Source of the DNA: Yoonia maritima
GTDB taxonomy: Bacteria; Pseudomonadota; Alphaproteobacteria; Rhodobacterales; Rhodobacteraceae
Direction of reading: 5' to 3'
DNA length: 64,000 nucleotides
Assembly (NCBI RefSeq): GCF_003003285.1
Contig: NZ_PVTP01000013.1
Location: forward strand, 1 to 64,000
The notes under the pieces: generated by a model
What the model was told of the DNA's origin: nothing
Database searches by the model: none
The model's input: the letters and a program-made list of their open reading frames with translations, nothing else
Position numbers and translations under genes: made by a program
Part shown: one piece after another, positions 1 to 7,674 of the stretch
Layout: the number at the start of each line of letters is the position of its first letter
Position numbering within the stretch: the stretch's first letter is position 1

Positions 1-94
1 TCAAAACCTCACCGGCACGCGGCCCTTCGAGGTTCACTTCCATCACTTCAAGTGGCTTGCCAGCTGCAACAGCGACCGCGGCACGTGTACGCAT
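1..94 (-). CDS. frmA: S-(hydroxymethyl)glutathione dehydrogenase / class III alcohol dehydrogenase, N-terminal part only
   Basis: Only the first 31 codons lie in the window; the rest runs off the left edge. The translation begins MRTRAAVAVAAGKPLEVMEV and continues to RAGEVLV-type sequence, which is the characteristic opening of class III alcohol dehydrogenases. These zinc enzymes oxidise S-hydroxymethylglutathione, formed from formaldehyde and glutathione, to S-formylglutathione with NAD. The start is supported by an AGGAG Shine-Dalgarno about seven bases upstream. The next enzyme of the pathway, S-formylglutathione hydrolase, is at 10667-11497, so both formaldehyde detoxification steps are on this segment but not in one operon. 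The family call rests on a short N-terminus, so no catalytic residues can be checked. Confidence 0.8.
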   Translation of the reverse strand, partial: MRTRAAVAVAAGKPLEVMEVNLEGPRAGEVL

Positions 95-203
95 TCTTCG
101 TCTCCTAGTTTGTTGAAATGACGATCTGCCAAATGGCACGCAACTTCAACCAAGACTTTGTTTTGACTTGCGTGTCGGCGGCGAAAACCTTCATTGTTAG
201 GTC

Positions 204-467
204 ATGAAGTATATCATCCCATTTTTGGTTCTGTCCGCTTGCGCGACAACCACGCCCAGCCTTCCAACTGCCCAGGAAGATACCTGTAATGCAAACAGCC
301 ATGCCGCTCTTGTCGGACAGCAAGCAACCGCGCTTGAGAAAGTTTTGATTTTAGGAATGGTCCGGACCATTCGCCCCGACGACATCGTAACGATGGACTA
401 TCGTCAAGAGCGCATTAATTTTCGCATTGACGCAAATGAAATCATTACGTCGGTTACCTGCGGCTAA
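204..467 (+). CDS. I78-family peptidase inhibitor-like lipoprotein
   Basis: An 87-residue secreted protein. The N-terminus MKYIIPFLVLSACATTT is a short lipoprotein signal with lipobox LSAC, so the mature protein should be a lipid-anchored envelope protein beginning at Cys13. The rest matches the small I78 (potato inhibitor I-like) family: a CNA segment, LVGQ, then RTIRPDD, VTMDYRQERINF and a final VTCG. The two conserved cysteines, at about residues 28 and 86, are present and probably form the family disulfide. Such proteins are inferred to inhibit serine proteases in the periplasm. It is divergent from the formaldehyde dehydrogenase start and monocistronic. No strong Shine-Dalgarno is visible, but the lipobox fixes the reading frame and start. 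Confidence 0.8.
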   Translation: MKYIIPFLVLSACATTTPSLPTAQEDTCNANSHAALVGQQATALEKVLILGMVRTIRPDDIVTMDYRQERINFRIDANEIITSVTCG

Positions 468-674
468 AATTTGAAAAAATAGTCCCCGGCGTCACGAACA
501 AGGTGGGGGCTATGAGCCGCAACACCGGGGTAGCATTTGCTATAAGGCTAGACTCGCAGTGAGTTGTGTTCCGAGTTGGTAATGCCTGCGACGGCATAGC
601 GGTCATTTTGCGGCAAAACAGTGTCATTTAGCTTGTATGCTTGATTTTCAGGGCGTTTAGCGCGACGTTTACAT

Positions 675-1010
675 ATGACTATTCTTTCCCCCGAACCGTT
701 TTCACATCCACCGCAAATTGCATTTCACCGAACAGAGCTTGGGGTGATTCTTGGATTGTATGGCCGAATGGTCGCAGCTGGAGAGTGGCGCGATTACGGC
801 ATATCCTGCCTACGTGAGGTAGCTGTGTTTTCGATTTTCCGGCGCGCAGCAGAACATCCTATTTACCGTATCGAAAAACGCCCAAAGCTGCGTTTGAAAC
901 AGGGGCAATACGCCGTCATCGGCATGGATGGGCGCGTTTTAAAGCGCGGTAACGATTTGAAACAGGTTTTGCGCGTGCTCGAACGCAAGCTGATCCGATC
1001 AGTCGAATAG
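675..1010 (+). CDS. DUF2794 domain-containing protein
   Basis: A 111-residue cytoplasmic protein that carries the hallmark HRTELGVILGLYGRMVAAGEWRDYGIS stretch of the alphaproteobacterial DUF2794 family over residues about 18-44, followed by a basic RIEKRPKLRLKQGQY segment and a C-terminal GRVLKRGNDLKQVLRVL helix. No signal peptide or membrane segment is seen. The family is widespread in Rhodobacterales and has no assigned function that I know of. The start is not backed by a strong Shine-Dalgarno, but length and N-terminal context fit the family. It precedes the hemP gene by 200 bases with an inverted repeat between them, so it is probably a separate transcription unit. Confidence 0.85.
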   Translation: MTILSPEPFSHPPQIAFHRTELGVILGLYGRMVAAGEWRDYGISCLREVAVFSIFRRAAEHPIYRIEKRPKLRLKQGQYAVIGMDGRVLKRGNDLKQVLRVLERKLIRSVE

Positions 1011-1021
1011 AAAATAATATA

Positions 1022-1052
1022 CCTGACTAAAAAAGTCGGATTGACTTTTTAG
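1022..1052 (+). promoter_or_regulatory. A/T-rich inverted repeats between the DUF2794 gene and hemP
   Basis: Two overlapping dyads are visible. GACT-AAAAA-AGTC (1026-1038) is an operator-sized palindrome with outer bases CC and GG. CTAAAAAAGTC (1027-1037) also pairs with GACTTTTTAG (1043-1052), which as RNA would be a hairpin with one bulged A after the DUF2794 stop. The site is 160-190 bases upstream of hemP. Iron-responsive regulators control hemP in many alphaproteobacteria, so an iron-regulatory operator is a plausible inference, but I cannot match it firmly to a known box; a weak terminator is the alternative. Confidence 0.35.
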
Positions 1053-1209
1053 GCGCTTTCAACGAATGTAGGCGCTGTATCCAGCCACCTGTTCAAACGA
1101 CAGCTAGCCCGATCATGAAAATGAAAGGACGAAGGCGATGCATCTTCCAGTCTCCCAACCGGGTGGTCGCAGCTCTTCGACAACAATAGTCACCGCAAGG
1201 AGCGCAAAA

Positions 1210-1377
1210 ATGTCATTCCACAGTGTCCCACGCCCACAGCCGGCAGCGACCCAAAACCTACCGACTTATAACGCAGATATTCTGACCCAAGATGGCGACC
1301 AAGCGCACATCGTGTTGCGCGACCAAGTTTATACATTACGCATCACGCGTGCTGGTAAATTGATCCTGACAAAATGA
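1210..1377 (+). CDS. hemP: Hemin uptake protein HemP
   Basis: A 55-residue protein ending in VYTLRITRAGKLILTK, the diagnostic C-terminal motif of HemP/HmuP. These small proteins are linked to heme uptake, either directly or as regulators of the heme receptor operon. An in-frame ATG at 1138 would add 24 residues, but ATG 1210 is preceded by AAGGAG at good spacing and gives the family length, so I chose it. The stop codon overlaps the next start in an ATGA junction, so hemP and the next gene are translationally coupled. No TonB receptor or heme ABC transporter genes are near, so this is a hemP detached from its usual operon. Confidence 0.85.
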   Translation: MSFHSVPRPQPAATQNLPTYNADILTQDGDQAHIVLRDQVYTLRITRAGKLILTK

Positions 1378-1853
1378 ATATGGCGGCTCGCAAACAGGGC
1401 GGCGCAGCCGTCGGTCAATTGTCAGATCAGCCCCGACTGGAAGCCTGCATCGTTCTGTATTTCCGCATGTGGTGCGATGGCCCTGATTCACAGGAGGCCG
1501 TATGGAATGACCTTTCAATGGGGTTAGGTCAGGCGCACGGTCGCGCGACACTTAAGACACTAGAGCAATTGTTTGCAATTTGCACCGAACATCGACGCCG
1601 CCCACTGATGCGTCATGCAGTCGGATGCAGCTGCCTTGGCGCTGACGAAGCGTGTTTCGCCAACTTTGTGGCAACCGCAACCGAAGGTGATCGCGAAGAC
1701 GCGTTGTTAATCGCAACTCTTTTGGTGCGTGCAGACATTGCGCCGCTGATCACATCATTGGCGTCTGATTTAGGGCTGGCGTTGAAGACCATGCTGATGC
1801 GAGGACAGCCTATGCCACGTGCCCAAGCACCGGCACATGCAACTTTGCACTAA
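1374..1853 (+). CDS. Protein of unknown function coupled to hemP
   Basis: A 159-residue, mainly helical soluble protein that I do not recognise as a named family. It overlaps the hemP stop by 4 bp (ATGA), so it is made together with HemP. Visible points are the FRMWCDG segment near residue 30, a cysteine-containing HAVGCSCLGADEACFANFV stretch near residues 82-100 with three cysteines, and a C-terminal helix rich in leucine and alanine. The tight coupling suggests a role in heme or iron homeostasis, and the cysteine/histidine patch could bind heme or metal, but that is inference. It converges with the NlpC/P60 gene and overlaps its end by 4 bp. Confidence 0.7.
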   Translation: MNMAARKQGGAAVGQLSDQPRLEACIVLYFRMWCDGPDSQEAVWNDLSMGLGQAHGRATLKTLEQLFAICTEHRRRPLMRHAVGCSCLGADEACFANFVATATEGDREDALLIATLLVRADIAPLITSLASDLGLALKTMLMRGQPMPRAQAPAHATLH

Positions 1854-2665
1854 AGGCGACGGCGCGCTATCGGCCCGCCGTGCCCTTGAACCTCGACCCG
1901 GGCAATAACCTTTTTTACGGGTTCATAGACGGTCGCCATAGGTGTTGCACTGGCGTGTAACATCGTTTCTGTGTCCACCATCATACCGACATGACCTGTC
2001 CAGAACACAATATCACCACGCTGTAATTCACCCTGCACATCGGTTCCAACAACATCGCATTGCAGGTCACTATCGCCCGGACACGGAATTCCGCAGGCAG
2101 TCAAACTTGCCGAAATCAATCCCGAACAATCAATCCCACGCGTAGAATCCCCACCCCAAAGGTAGGGCACACCAAAATGTATCTGGGCCACGTTAATTGG
2201 ATCTAGGAACGGACGGTCCACCGCGCGCAAATGCTTTTTAGAGACATAACCAACGTTCGTTTCCCAAAAGTTGCGTCGTTCATTCAACACCTGAACGCGC
2301 GCGGCAAAAGGTAATGCCATCGCAGGTTCAGATTTAAAATCCTCTTCGCTATACGCGTGGGTCGCCATGGTTCCCACGAAATGACTTACGGCAAGGGGTT
2401 TCGACAATTGTTCGGACCGCACATAGCCAACATATCCGTTAGCGGCCTGCACAAAGGACCAACCTTGGCGGTCTTCAAAAACGGTGATGATCGCGCCAAT
2501 TAACAACTGCCGATCACGGGCGCCATCTGGTGTACGCAAAAAGTCTACAACCGGGCGATTGATCATCATCGGCCAGCCAGTAACATAGCTTTCTGCCTTA
2601 ACCTTACCAGCAAGGGACATCGCCGCAACCCGACCATTCGCGGGTGTTACCCTATGATCGGTCAT
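1850..2665 (-). CDS. NlpC/P60 family cysteine peptidase with SH3-like domains
   Basis: A 271-residue cell-wall peptidase of the C40 family. Two SH3b-like regions occupy about residues 25-145 and the NlpC/P60 domain about 155-265. The catalytic cysteine is Cys180 in GIDCSGL, the histidine is probably His225 in WTGHVGMM, and a further conserved histidine is His237. Such enzymes cut the gamma-D-glutamyl to diamino-acid bond in murein peptides. No signal peptide is seen, so a cytoplasmic role in recycling murein peptides is more likely than wall cleavage. It follows the M17 aminopeptidase with a 4-bp ATGA overlap, so the two peptidases are made together. Confidence 0.9.
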   Translation of the reverse strand: MTDHRVTPANGRVAAMSLAGKVKAESYVTGWPMMINRPVVDFLRTPDGARDRQLLIGAIITVFEDRQGWSFVQAANGYVGYVRSEQLSKPLAVSHFVGTMATHAYSEEDFKSEPAMALPFAARVQVLNERRNFWETNVGYVSKKHLRAVDRPFLDPINVAQIHFGVPYLWGGDSTRGIDCSGLISASLTACGIPCPGDSDLQCDVVGTDVQGELQRGDIVFWTGHVGMMVDTETMLHASATPMATVYEPVKKVIARVEVQGHGGPIARRRL

Positions 2666-4041
2666 AGGTTCAGCAATTTTGGCAGTGCTTCAAGTACAGC
2701 ACGCGCGCCCATTCCAACACCACCTTTCGGGCGGGACGGTGCCGCTGTGGGCTGCCAACCATAAATGTCAAAGTGGATATATGGGCTTTCGATAAAGCGA
2801 CGCAGGAATAGTGCTGCTGTGATGCTTCCGGCCATCCCGCCCTTGGGCGCGTTATCAAGATCGGCAATGCCCGGTTCAATCATTGCCTCGTAAGGCGCAT
2901 GAAAGGGCATCCGCCACACGGGGTCGGCAACGACGCGCGCTGCATCGCTAATCGCGGCAGCATGCGCATCGCTGTCCGTGTAAAACGGTGACAGGTCAGG
3001 GCCGACGGCGACACGGGCTGCGCCGGTTAGCGTCGCCATGGAAATCACCAGCTCTGGCTTATCTTCATCCGAAAGGGTCAGCGCGTCGGCCAAGACCAAT
3101 CGCCCTTCGGCATCAGTATTGTTTATTTCAACCGTTAGCCCCTTACGCGACATCAGAATGTCTTGTGGGCGAAAGGCATCGCCATCAATGCTGTTTTCAA
3201 CGGCAGGGATCAGCACCCGCAGGCGGATAGGCACGCCGAGCCCCATAATCATATGAGCCAGCCCCAACACGGTCGCGGAACCACCCATATCCTTTTTCAT
3301 CAGCCCCATAGATGACCCCGGCTTAATATTCAGGCCCCCCGTGTCGAAACACACACCCTTACCAACCAACGTCAACTGCGGGCCAGTTTCACCCCAGCGC
3401 ATATCCAACAGGCGCGGCGCGCGTGACGATGCGCGTCCGACCGTATGAATCATTGGAAAACCCGCTTTGACCAATTCATCACCAAGCGTGACATTCATCT
3501 TTGCACCGTGCTCAGCGGCCAACGCACGCGCCGCATCCTCAAGCTCTTGCGGGCCCATGTCCGATGCAGGGGTATTAATCAGATCTCGGATCAGGGCCTC
3601 TCCATTTGCGATGATCGCAATGCGGTCCGCATCAATTGCATCGGGCGCGACCAACTGTGCATCAGTCGCGCGGCACGGCGCATAACGGTCAAACTTATAC
3701 TGAGACAATAGCCAAGCCAACGCCGCCTCTTCTAGGACAGCACCAGCAAGGCCGCTTGCGATTTGATACACACCATCAGGCAGCTTGGCCGCAATGCCAC
3801 CCATATGAAACCGGCCGCGCGCACGACTGTCCGCTGTCCCATACCCAACAAGCACCTGCGCAATGGCACCATCCGCGTCTGGGATCGCGACAACCTGCCC
3901 CAACCCCGCTTTGAACCCTTGCGTAACAGTCCAATTCTGTTGAAAAGCTGAGAGTTCAGCAAGCGCATCATTCAGACCGTCCGCTTCGACCACATGCAGT
4001 GGAATTGCGTTCGCAGTGTCGGTGGCAAAGTTAAGCAACAT
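2662..4041 (-). CDS. Leucyl aminopeptidase family (M17) peptidase
   Basis: A 459-residue metallo-aminopeptidase. The C-terminal catalytic domain (about residues 160-455) contains GKGVCFDTGGLNIKP with the metal-binding lysine and aspartate, MKKDMGGSA, and the M17 signature NTDAEGRLVLADAL near residue 310. The N-terminal domain is shorter and divergent from E. coli PepA, which resembles the PepB-like cytosol aminopeptidases of Rhodobacterales. It removes N-terminal residues from peptides with two divalent metal ions, usually as a hexamer. It is the first gene of a two-gene operon with the NlpC/P60 peptidase, which suggests that together they break murein or dietary peptides to free amino acids. 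Confidence 0.92.
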   Translation of the reverse strand: MLLNFATDTANAIPLHVVEADGLNDALAELSAFQQNWTVTQGFKAGLGQVVAIPDADGAIAQVLVGYGTADSRARGRFHMGGIAAKLPDGVYQIASGLAGAVLEEAALAWLLSQYKFDRYAPCRATDAQLVAPDAIDADRIAIIANGEALIRDLINTPASDMGPQELEDAARALAAEHGAKMNVTLGDELVKAGFPMIHTVGRASSRAPRLLDMRWGETGPQLTLVGKGVCFDTGGLNIKPGSSMGLMKKDMGGSATVLGLAHMIMGLGVPIRLRVLIPAVENSIDGDAFRPQDILMSRKGLTVEINNTDAEGRLVLADALTLSDEDKPELVISMATLTGAARVAVGPDLSPFYTDSDAHAAAISDAARVVADPVWRMPFHAPYEAMIEPGIADLDNAPKGGMAGSITAALFLRRFIESPYIHFDIYGWQPTAAPSRPKGGVGMGARAVLEALPKLLNL

Positions 4042-4110
4042 GGGGTGCGTCCTATCACGTCAGTGTTGCTGCTAGATTACCGCGCTGCGATGGCGCCGCA
4101 AGTGCAGGCG

Positions 4111-4527
4111 TCACCTTTGGCGGAAATTCCACACCTCGCTCACGGCAAAGTCAAACGCACGTTCCAGCCGGGCCAATGTCGCCTCTAATGCGATGCCATC
4201 GGATTGTTTAAGGCAGGTTTGGATATGACCGGCGGTAATCGCCATTTCGGTAAGACCAATTTGCTCTGCGACCAACCGAATTTTGCGGCACAGCTTTAGC
4301 ATCACAGCAAAGTTTTGTGCAGCAAGCCCTTGTTGTAACCCAGCCAACTGGGTGGCTAACTCCTCTAACACTCTACAAACAATTTGCTCTGCTTCCTCCT
4401 CTGTTTTGGCTGCGAATAAGCGCTGCAAGGGTACCGGATCGAACTGCAATTTGTCCAAACAGCACAAGATAACGACATCATCGTAAGCGTCCCGTTGAAG
4501 TGCGAATTTAGTGGTATTTTTTTCCAT
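4111..4527 (-). CDS. Hpt-like helical protein lacking the phospho-accepting histidine
   Basis: A 138-residue all-helical protein. Residues about 55-135 read like an Hpt domain: EELATQLAGLQQGLAAQNF, then LCRKIRLVAEQIGL where Hpt proteins have HxLKGSAxxLG, then MAITAGHIQTCLKQSD and a final long helix ALEATLARLERAFD. The phosphorylatable histidine is replaced by cysteine (LCRKI), so if the fold is right it cannot accept phosphate in the usual way. The Hpt reading is my inference from helix pattern and spacing. The start has no clear Shine-Dalgarno. It is divergent from the carbonic anhydrase gene, with an AT-rich palindromic interval between them. Confidence 0.6.
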   Translation of the reverse strand: MEKNTTKFALQRDAYDDVVILCCLDKLQFDPVPLQRLFAAKTEEEAEQIVCRVLEELATQLAGLQQGLAAQNFAVMLKLCRKIRLVAEQIGLTEMAITAGHIQTCLKQSDGIALEATLARLERAFDFAVSEVWNFRQR

Positions 4528-4602
4528 AAATCTAAATCTAGCGAAGCTTAGTTTTCAGAAGGTTGATAACGGCGTGAAAAACCGCTCGAAATTTCCGAAA
4601 AT

Positions 4603-4617
4603 ACGAAATAGTTTCGT
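4603..4617. promoter_or_regulatory. Palindrome in the divergent region upstream of the carbonic anhydrase gene
   Basis: ACGAAA and TTTCGT flank a 3-base spacer, giving a perfect 15-bp dyad. It lies inside a stretch (4586-4627) with repeated CGAAA words on both strands, 24-38 bases before the carbonic anhydrase start. Size and place fit an operator, but no regulator is encoded next to it. The hairpin would be weak as RNA. Confidence 0.3.
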
Positions 4618-4640
4618 TCGAAATCGCTAGGGAGCCCGCA

Positions 4641-5288
4641 ATGAAATTCGCCCGCCCACTGCCAGCTTACATGGTCACCCGCTATCATGGCTGGAAAGCA
4701 ACAACCTATGCAGACAACAAAGGTTGGTATCGTCGCCTTGCTGACGAAGGTCAGCGCCCGCGCGCCATGATTATTTCATGCTGCGACAGCCGTGTGCATG
4801 TCACATCAATCTTTGGTGCGGATCAGGGTGAATTCTTTATCCACCGCAACATCGCCAACTTGGTGCCGCCATTCCAACCTGATGGCAACCAACACGGCAC
4901 CTCGGCAGCAGTCGAATATGCGGTAACCGCGTTAAAGGTGTCGCATCTTGTGATTCTCGGTCACTCAAGCTGCGGCGGCGTCGCAGGCTGCTATCATATG
5001 TGTTCAGGCAACGCGCCCGAACTTGAAGAAAAAGGCAGTTTTGTTGGCCGCTGGATGGATATCTTGCGCCCCGGTTTCGATGCACTGCCCGAAGGCGACG
5101 AAGAATCGCGTCTGCGCGCGCTGGAAAAAGGTGCTGTGCTTGTGTCCCTAGAAAACCTAATGACTTTCCCGTTCGTGGAAAAGGCAGTCAAAGACGGCAC
5201 ATTATCAATTCACGGTCTGTGGAACGACATCGGCGAAGGCACCCTTGAGGCCTACGATCCAGAAGCCGAAGCATTCGTCGGTATCTAA
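4641..5288 (+). CDS. Beta-class carbonic anhydrase
   Basis: A 215-residue zinc enzyme that interconverts carbon dioxide and bicarbonate in the cytoplasm. The beta-class metal ligands are visible as CCDSR (Cys47, with Asp49 and Arg51) and GHSSCGG (His108, Cys111). Length and the HRNIANLVPP segment fit the bacterial plant-like type. A clear GGGAG Shine-Dalgarno lies 7 bases before the start. It is monocistronic and converges with zapE, overlapping its 3' end by 4 bp. It probably supplies bicarbonate to carboxylases such as acetyl-CoA carboxylase, a general role inferred from family knowledge. Confidence 0.95.
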   Translation: MKFARPLPAYMVTRYHGWKATTYADNKGWYRRLADEGQRPRAMIISCCDSRVHVTSIFGADQGEFFIHRNIANLVPPFQPDGNQHGTSAAVEYAVTALKVSHLVILGHSSCGGVAGCYHMCSGNAPELEEKGSFVGRWMDILRPGFDALPEGDEESRLRALEKGAVLVSLENLMTFPFVEKAVKDGTLSIHGLWNDIGEGTLEAYDPEAEAFVGI

Positions 5289-6337
5289 GTCCCCCAGTCA
5301 GCCGATTGCATTTCGCGTAGTCGGCTGGCGGTGCGCTCAAATTCGAATGTGCCCTCACCTTCGAGGTACAGCATCTCTGGTTCGGCGGCCGCTGAACAGA
5401 TCAACTGCACTTTGCCTTCGTAAAGCGCATCAACAAGTGTAACGAACCGTTTGGCTTCGTTAAAGTTGCTACGCGATAGCGCCGGAATATCTTCGAGAAT
5501 CAGAACCCGTACCGCGTCGGCCAACGCCAGATAATCCGCAGCGCCAAGGAACCGACCACAAAGGTCATAAAACTTCGCCCGCGCCGTACCGTTGTGATAA
5601 CCCGGAAGCTCGACCTCTCGGCCTTTGACATGCAAAACCAGCGATTCAGACTTACCATTACTTAGGTGGTCCCATATTTCATTGATCGCTTCCCGCGCGG
5701 CGTCATCGTTTGGGGTGAAATAGCTTTGTTTACCGGCAAGACGGTCCTGCCGGTAATCCGTATCACTGACCAGTTCATGGACCACCATCCGTTCTTTTAT
5801 CAGCGCGATAAACGGCGTGAACAACTGGCGATTCAAACCGTTTTTATAAAGATCATCGGGCGGGCGGTTTGACGTCGTAACCACAACGACACCCGCTGCA
5901 AATAGGGCTTCGAACAAGCGGCCCACAATCATGGCGTCTGTAATATCGGTGATCTGCATTTCATCGAACGCAAGAAACCGGACCTCATCCGCCAATTTAG
6001 CGGCGACAGGGGCAATCGCATCGTCGACGCCTTGCTTGCGGGCTTCGGTCATTTCAGAATGCACCCACTGCATGAACGCATGGAAATGTCGGCGACGCTT
6101 AGGCACATCGACCTGATCATAAAGTAGATCCATCAGCATGGATTTACCGCGCCCAACCCCGCCCCACATATAAAGACCAGGCACCGGCGGCGGCGCCTTG
6201 CGGAACAACCCACGCTTAACCGGGGTGGCCAGTGCCGTGCGAACACGCTCAAGCTCGGGAAGGACCGCGATCTGTGCGTCATCAGAATTAAGAGTGCCCG
6301 CAGCAACAGCGGATTGATATGCATTTTGAACTGTCAT
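5285..6337 (-). CDS. zapE: Cell division protein ZapE (AFG1-like ATPase)
   Basis: A P-loop ATPase of about 350 residues. Walker A is GGVGRGKS (residues 59-66 from the chosen ATG) and Walker B is RFLAFDEMQI. The TSNRPPDDLYKNGLNR sensor segment and the C-terminal FEFERTASRLREMQS are typical of the ZapE/Lace1/AFG1 family, which in E. coli acts on the Z-ring and in mitochondria helps quality control. An in-frame GTG at 6358 would add seven residues; I prefer the ATG giving MTVQNAYQ, the usual beginning. It converges with carbonic anhydrase and is divergent from the MFS transporter. Confidence 0.93.
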   Translation of the reverse strand: MTVQNAYQSAVAAGTLNSDDAQIAVLPELERVRTALATPVKRGLFRKAPPPVPGLYMWGGVGRGKSMLMDLLYDQVDVPKRRRHFHAFMQWVHSEMTEARKQGVDDAIAPVAAKLADEVRFLAFDEMQITDITDAMIVGRLFEALFAAGVVVVTTSNRPPDDLYKNGLNRQLFTPFIALIKERMVVHELVSDTDYRQDRLAGKQSYFTPNDDAAREAINEIWDHLSNGKSESLVLHVKGREVELPGYHNGTARAKFYDLCGRFLGAADYLALADAVRVLILEDIPALSRSNFNEAKRFVTLVDALYEGKVQLICSAAAEPEMLYLEGEGTFEFERTASRLREMQSADWGT

Positions 6338-6429
6338 AGCCGTGGGATACCCCGGCACCGCAATGATGAAAAGCGTGTCGGTACAATTGAATAATTGACA
6401 ATTGTCTGGTGGCCGCGCGAACTGGGCAC

Positions 6430-7671
6430 ATGGAACACAAAGCCCCCCTTATCACCCCCGTTCTTGTCGCGGGATGTCTGATCATCATGACCGGTTTCGC
6501 GATCCGCGCATCATTTGGGGTGTTTCAGATTCCGATCGCCTCTGAATTCGGATGGCTGCGTTCGGATTTCAGCCTAGCGATTGCGATTCAGAACCTTGCT
6601 TGGGGTATCGGACAGCCAATCTTTGGCGCAATTGCCGAGAAAATTGGTGACCGCAAAGCGATCATTATGGGGGCACTGTTTTATGCGGCCGGCCTGCTCT
6701 TGTCCGCAGGTGCAACCACACCAGCAGCACATCAATTCTATGAAATCCTTGTCGGGTTCGGGATTGCTGGAACCGGGTTTGGTGTGATCCTTGCCGTCGT
6801 AGGGCGTGCAGCATCCGCCGAAAACCGGTCGATGGCGCTCGCTATTGCGACGGCTGCGGGGTCAGCTGGCCAAGTGTTTGGCGCGCCGCTTGCTGAATAT
6901 TTGCTAGGTTTCATGACATGGCAATCCACCTTCGTCGCGTTCGCAGGCATGATCATGGCCACGCTGCTGGTTCTGCCGATGATGCGCAGCCCTGCCCAAG
7001 CAACCAAGGCCGAGCTCGAAGAAAGCATGGGCACCATCCTGATCCGCGCTTTCAAAGATCCGTCTTACACGCTCATCTTCCTTGGGTTCTTCTCCTGCGG
7101 GTATCAGCTTGCGTTTGTCACCGCCCACTTCCCTGCGCTTGTCACCGAAATGTGCGGGCCGCTTGAGCAAGGCGGTCTTCTTGCCAGTATGGGCATCACG
7201 ACAACAAGCAGGCTTGGCGCTGTTGCTATCTCTTTGATTGGACTTGCCAACATCGCAGGAACCTTGCTCGCTGGTTGGGCAGGTAATCGTTATTCTAAGA
7301 AATATTTACTGGCTGGAATTTACGCTGGCCGGACGATCATTTCCGCAGCATTCATCATCTTTCCAATTACCCCGTTCAGTGTCATCTTGTTCTCAGTCGG
7401 AATGGGCAGCCTATGGCTTGCGACTGTTCCACTGACATCTGGGCTCGTCGCGCACCTATATGGGATCAGATATATGGGGACGCTTTATGGGATCGTCTTC
7501 TTTTCACACCAGTTGGGATCATTCATGGGCGTTTGGCTGGGTGGCAAGCTGTACGACATCTACGGCACCTATTCCCATGTTTGGTGGGTCGGCGTCGGCA
7601 TCGGGGCGTTCAGCGCAATCGTTCACCTGCCAATCAAAGAAAACAGGCCAGCCGCTGCGGTGCCAGCCTGA
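6430..7671 (+). CDS. MFS transporter (oxalate/formate antiporter-like)
   Basis: A 413-residue membrane protein with about twelve hydrophobic segments, a central loop near PAQATKAELEESM, and N-terminal motifs such as RASFGVFQIPIASEFGW and a motif A-like loop GAIAEKIGDRKAI. This pattern fits the OFA/monocarboxylate subgroup of the major facilitator superfamily, which exchanges or imports small carboxylates; the substrate cannot be read from the sequence. I chose the ATG at 6430 over a GTG 21 bases upstream. The gene stands alone and its stop lies three bases from the end of the convergent hydrolase gene. Confidence 0.88.
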   Translation: MEHKAPLITPVLVAGCLIIMTGFAIRASFGVFQIPIASEFGWLRSDFSLAIAIQNLAWGIGQPIFGAIAEKIGDRKAIIMGALFYAAGLLLSAGATTPAAHQFYEILVGFGIAGTGFGVILAVVGRAASAENRSMALAIATAAGSAGQVFGAPLAEYLLGFMTWQSTFVAFAGMIMATLLVLPMMRSPAQATKAELEESMGTILIRAFKDPSYTLIFLGFFSCGYQLAFVTAHFPALVTEMCGPLEQGGLLASMGITTTSRLGAVAISLIGLANIAGTLLAGWAGNRYSKKYLLAGIYAGRTIISAAFIIFPITPFSVILFSVGMGSLWLATVPLTSGLVAHLYGIRYMGTLYGIVFFSHQLGSFMGVWLGGKLYDIYGTYSHVWWVGVGIGAFSAIVHLPIKENRPAAAVPA

Positions 7672-7674
7672 TCT

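Noticed and set aside
582..597. ATGCC-N6-GGCAT dyad before the DUF2794 gene
   Set aside because: Only five base pairs per arm, expected by chance.
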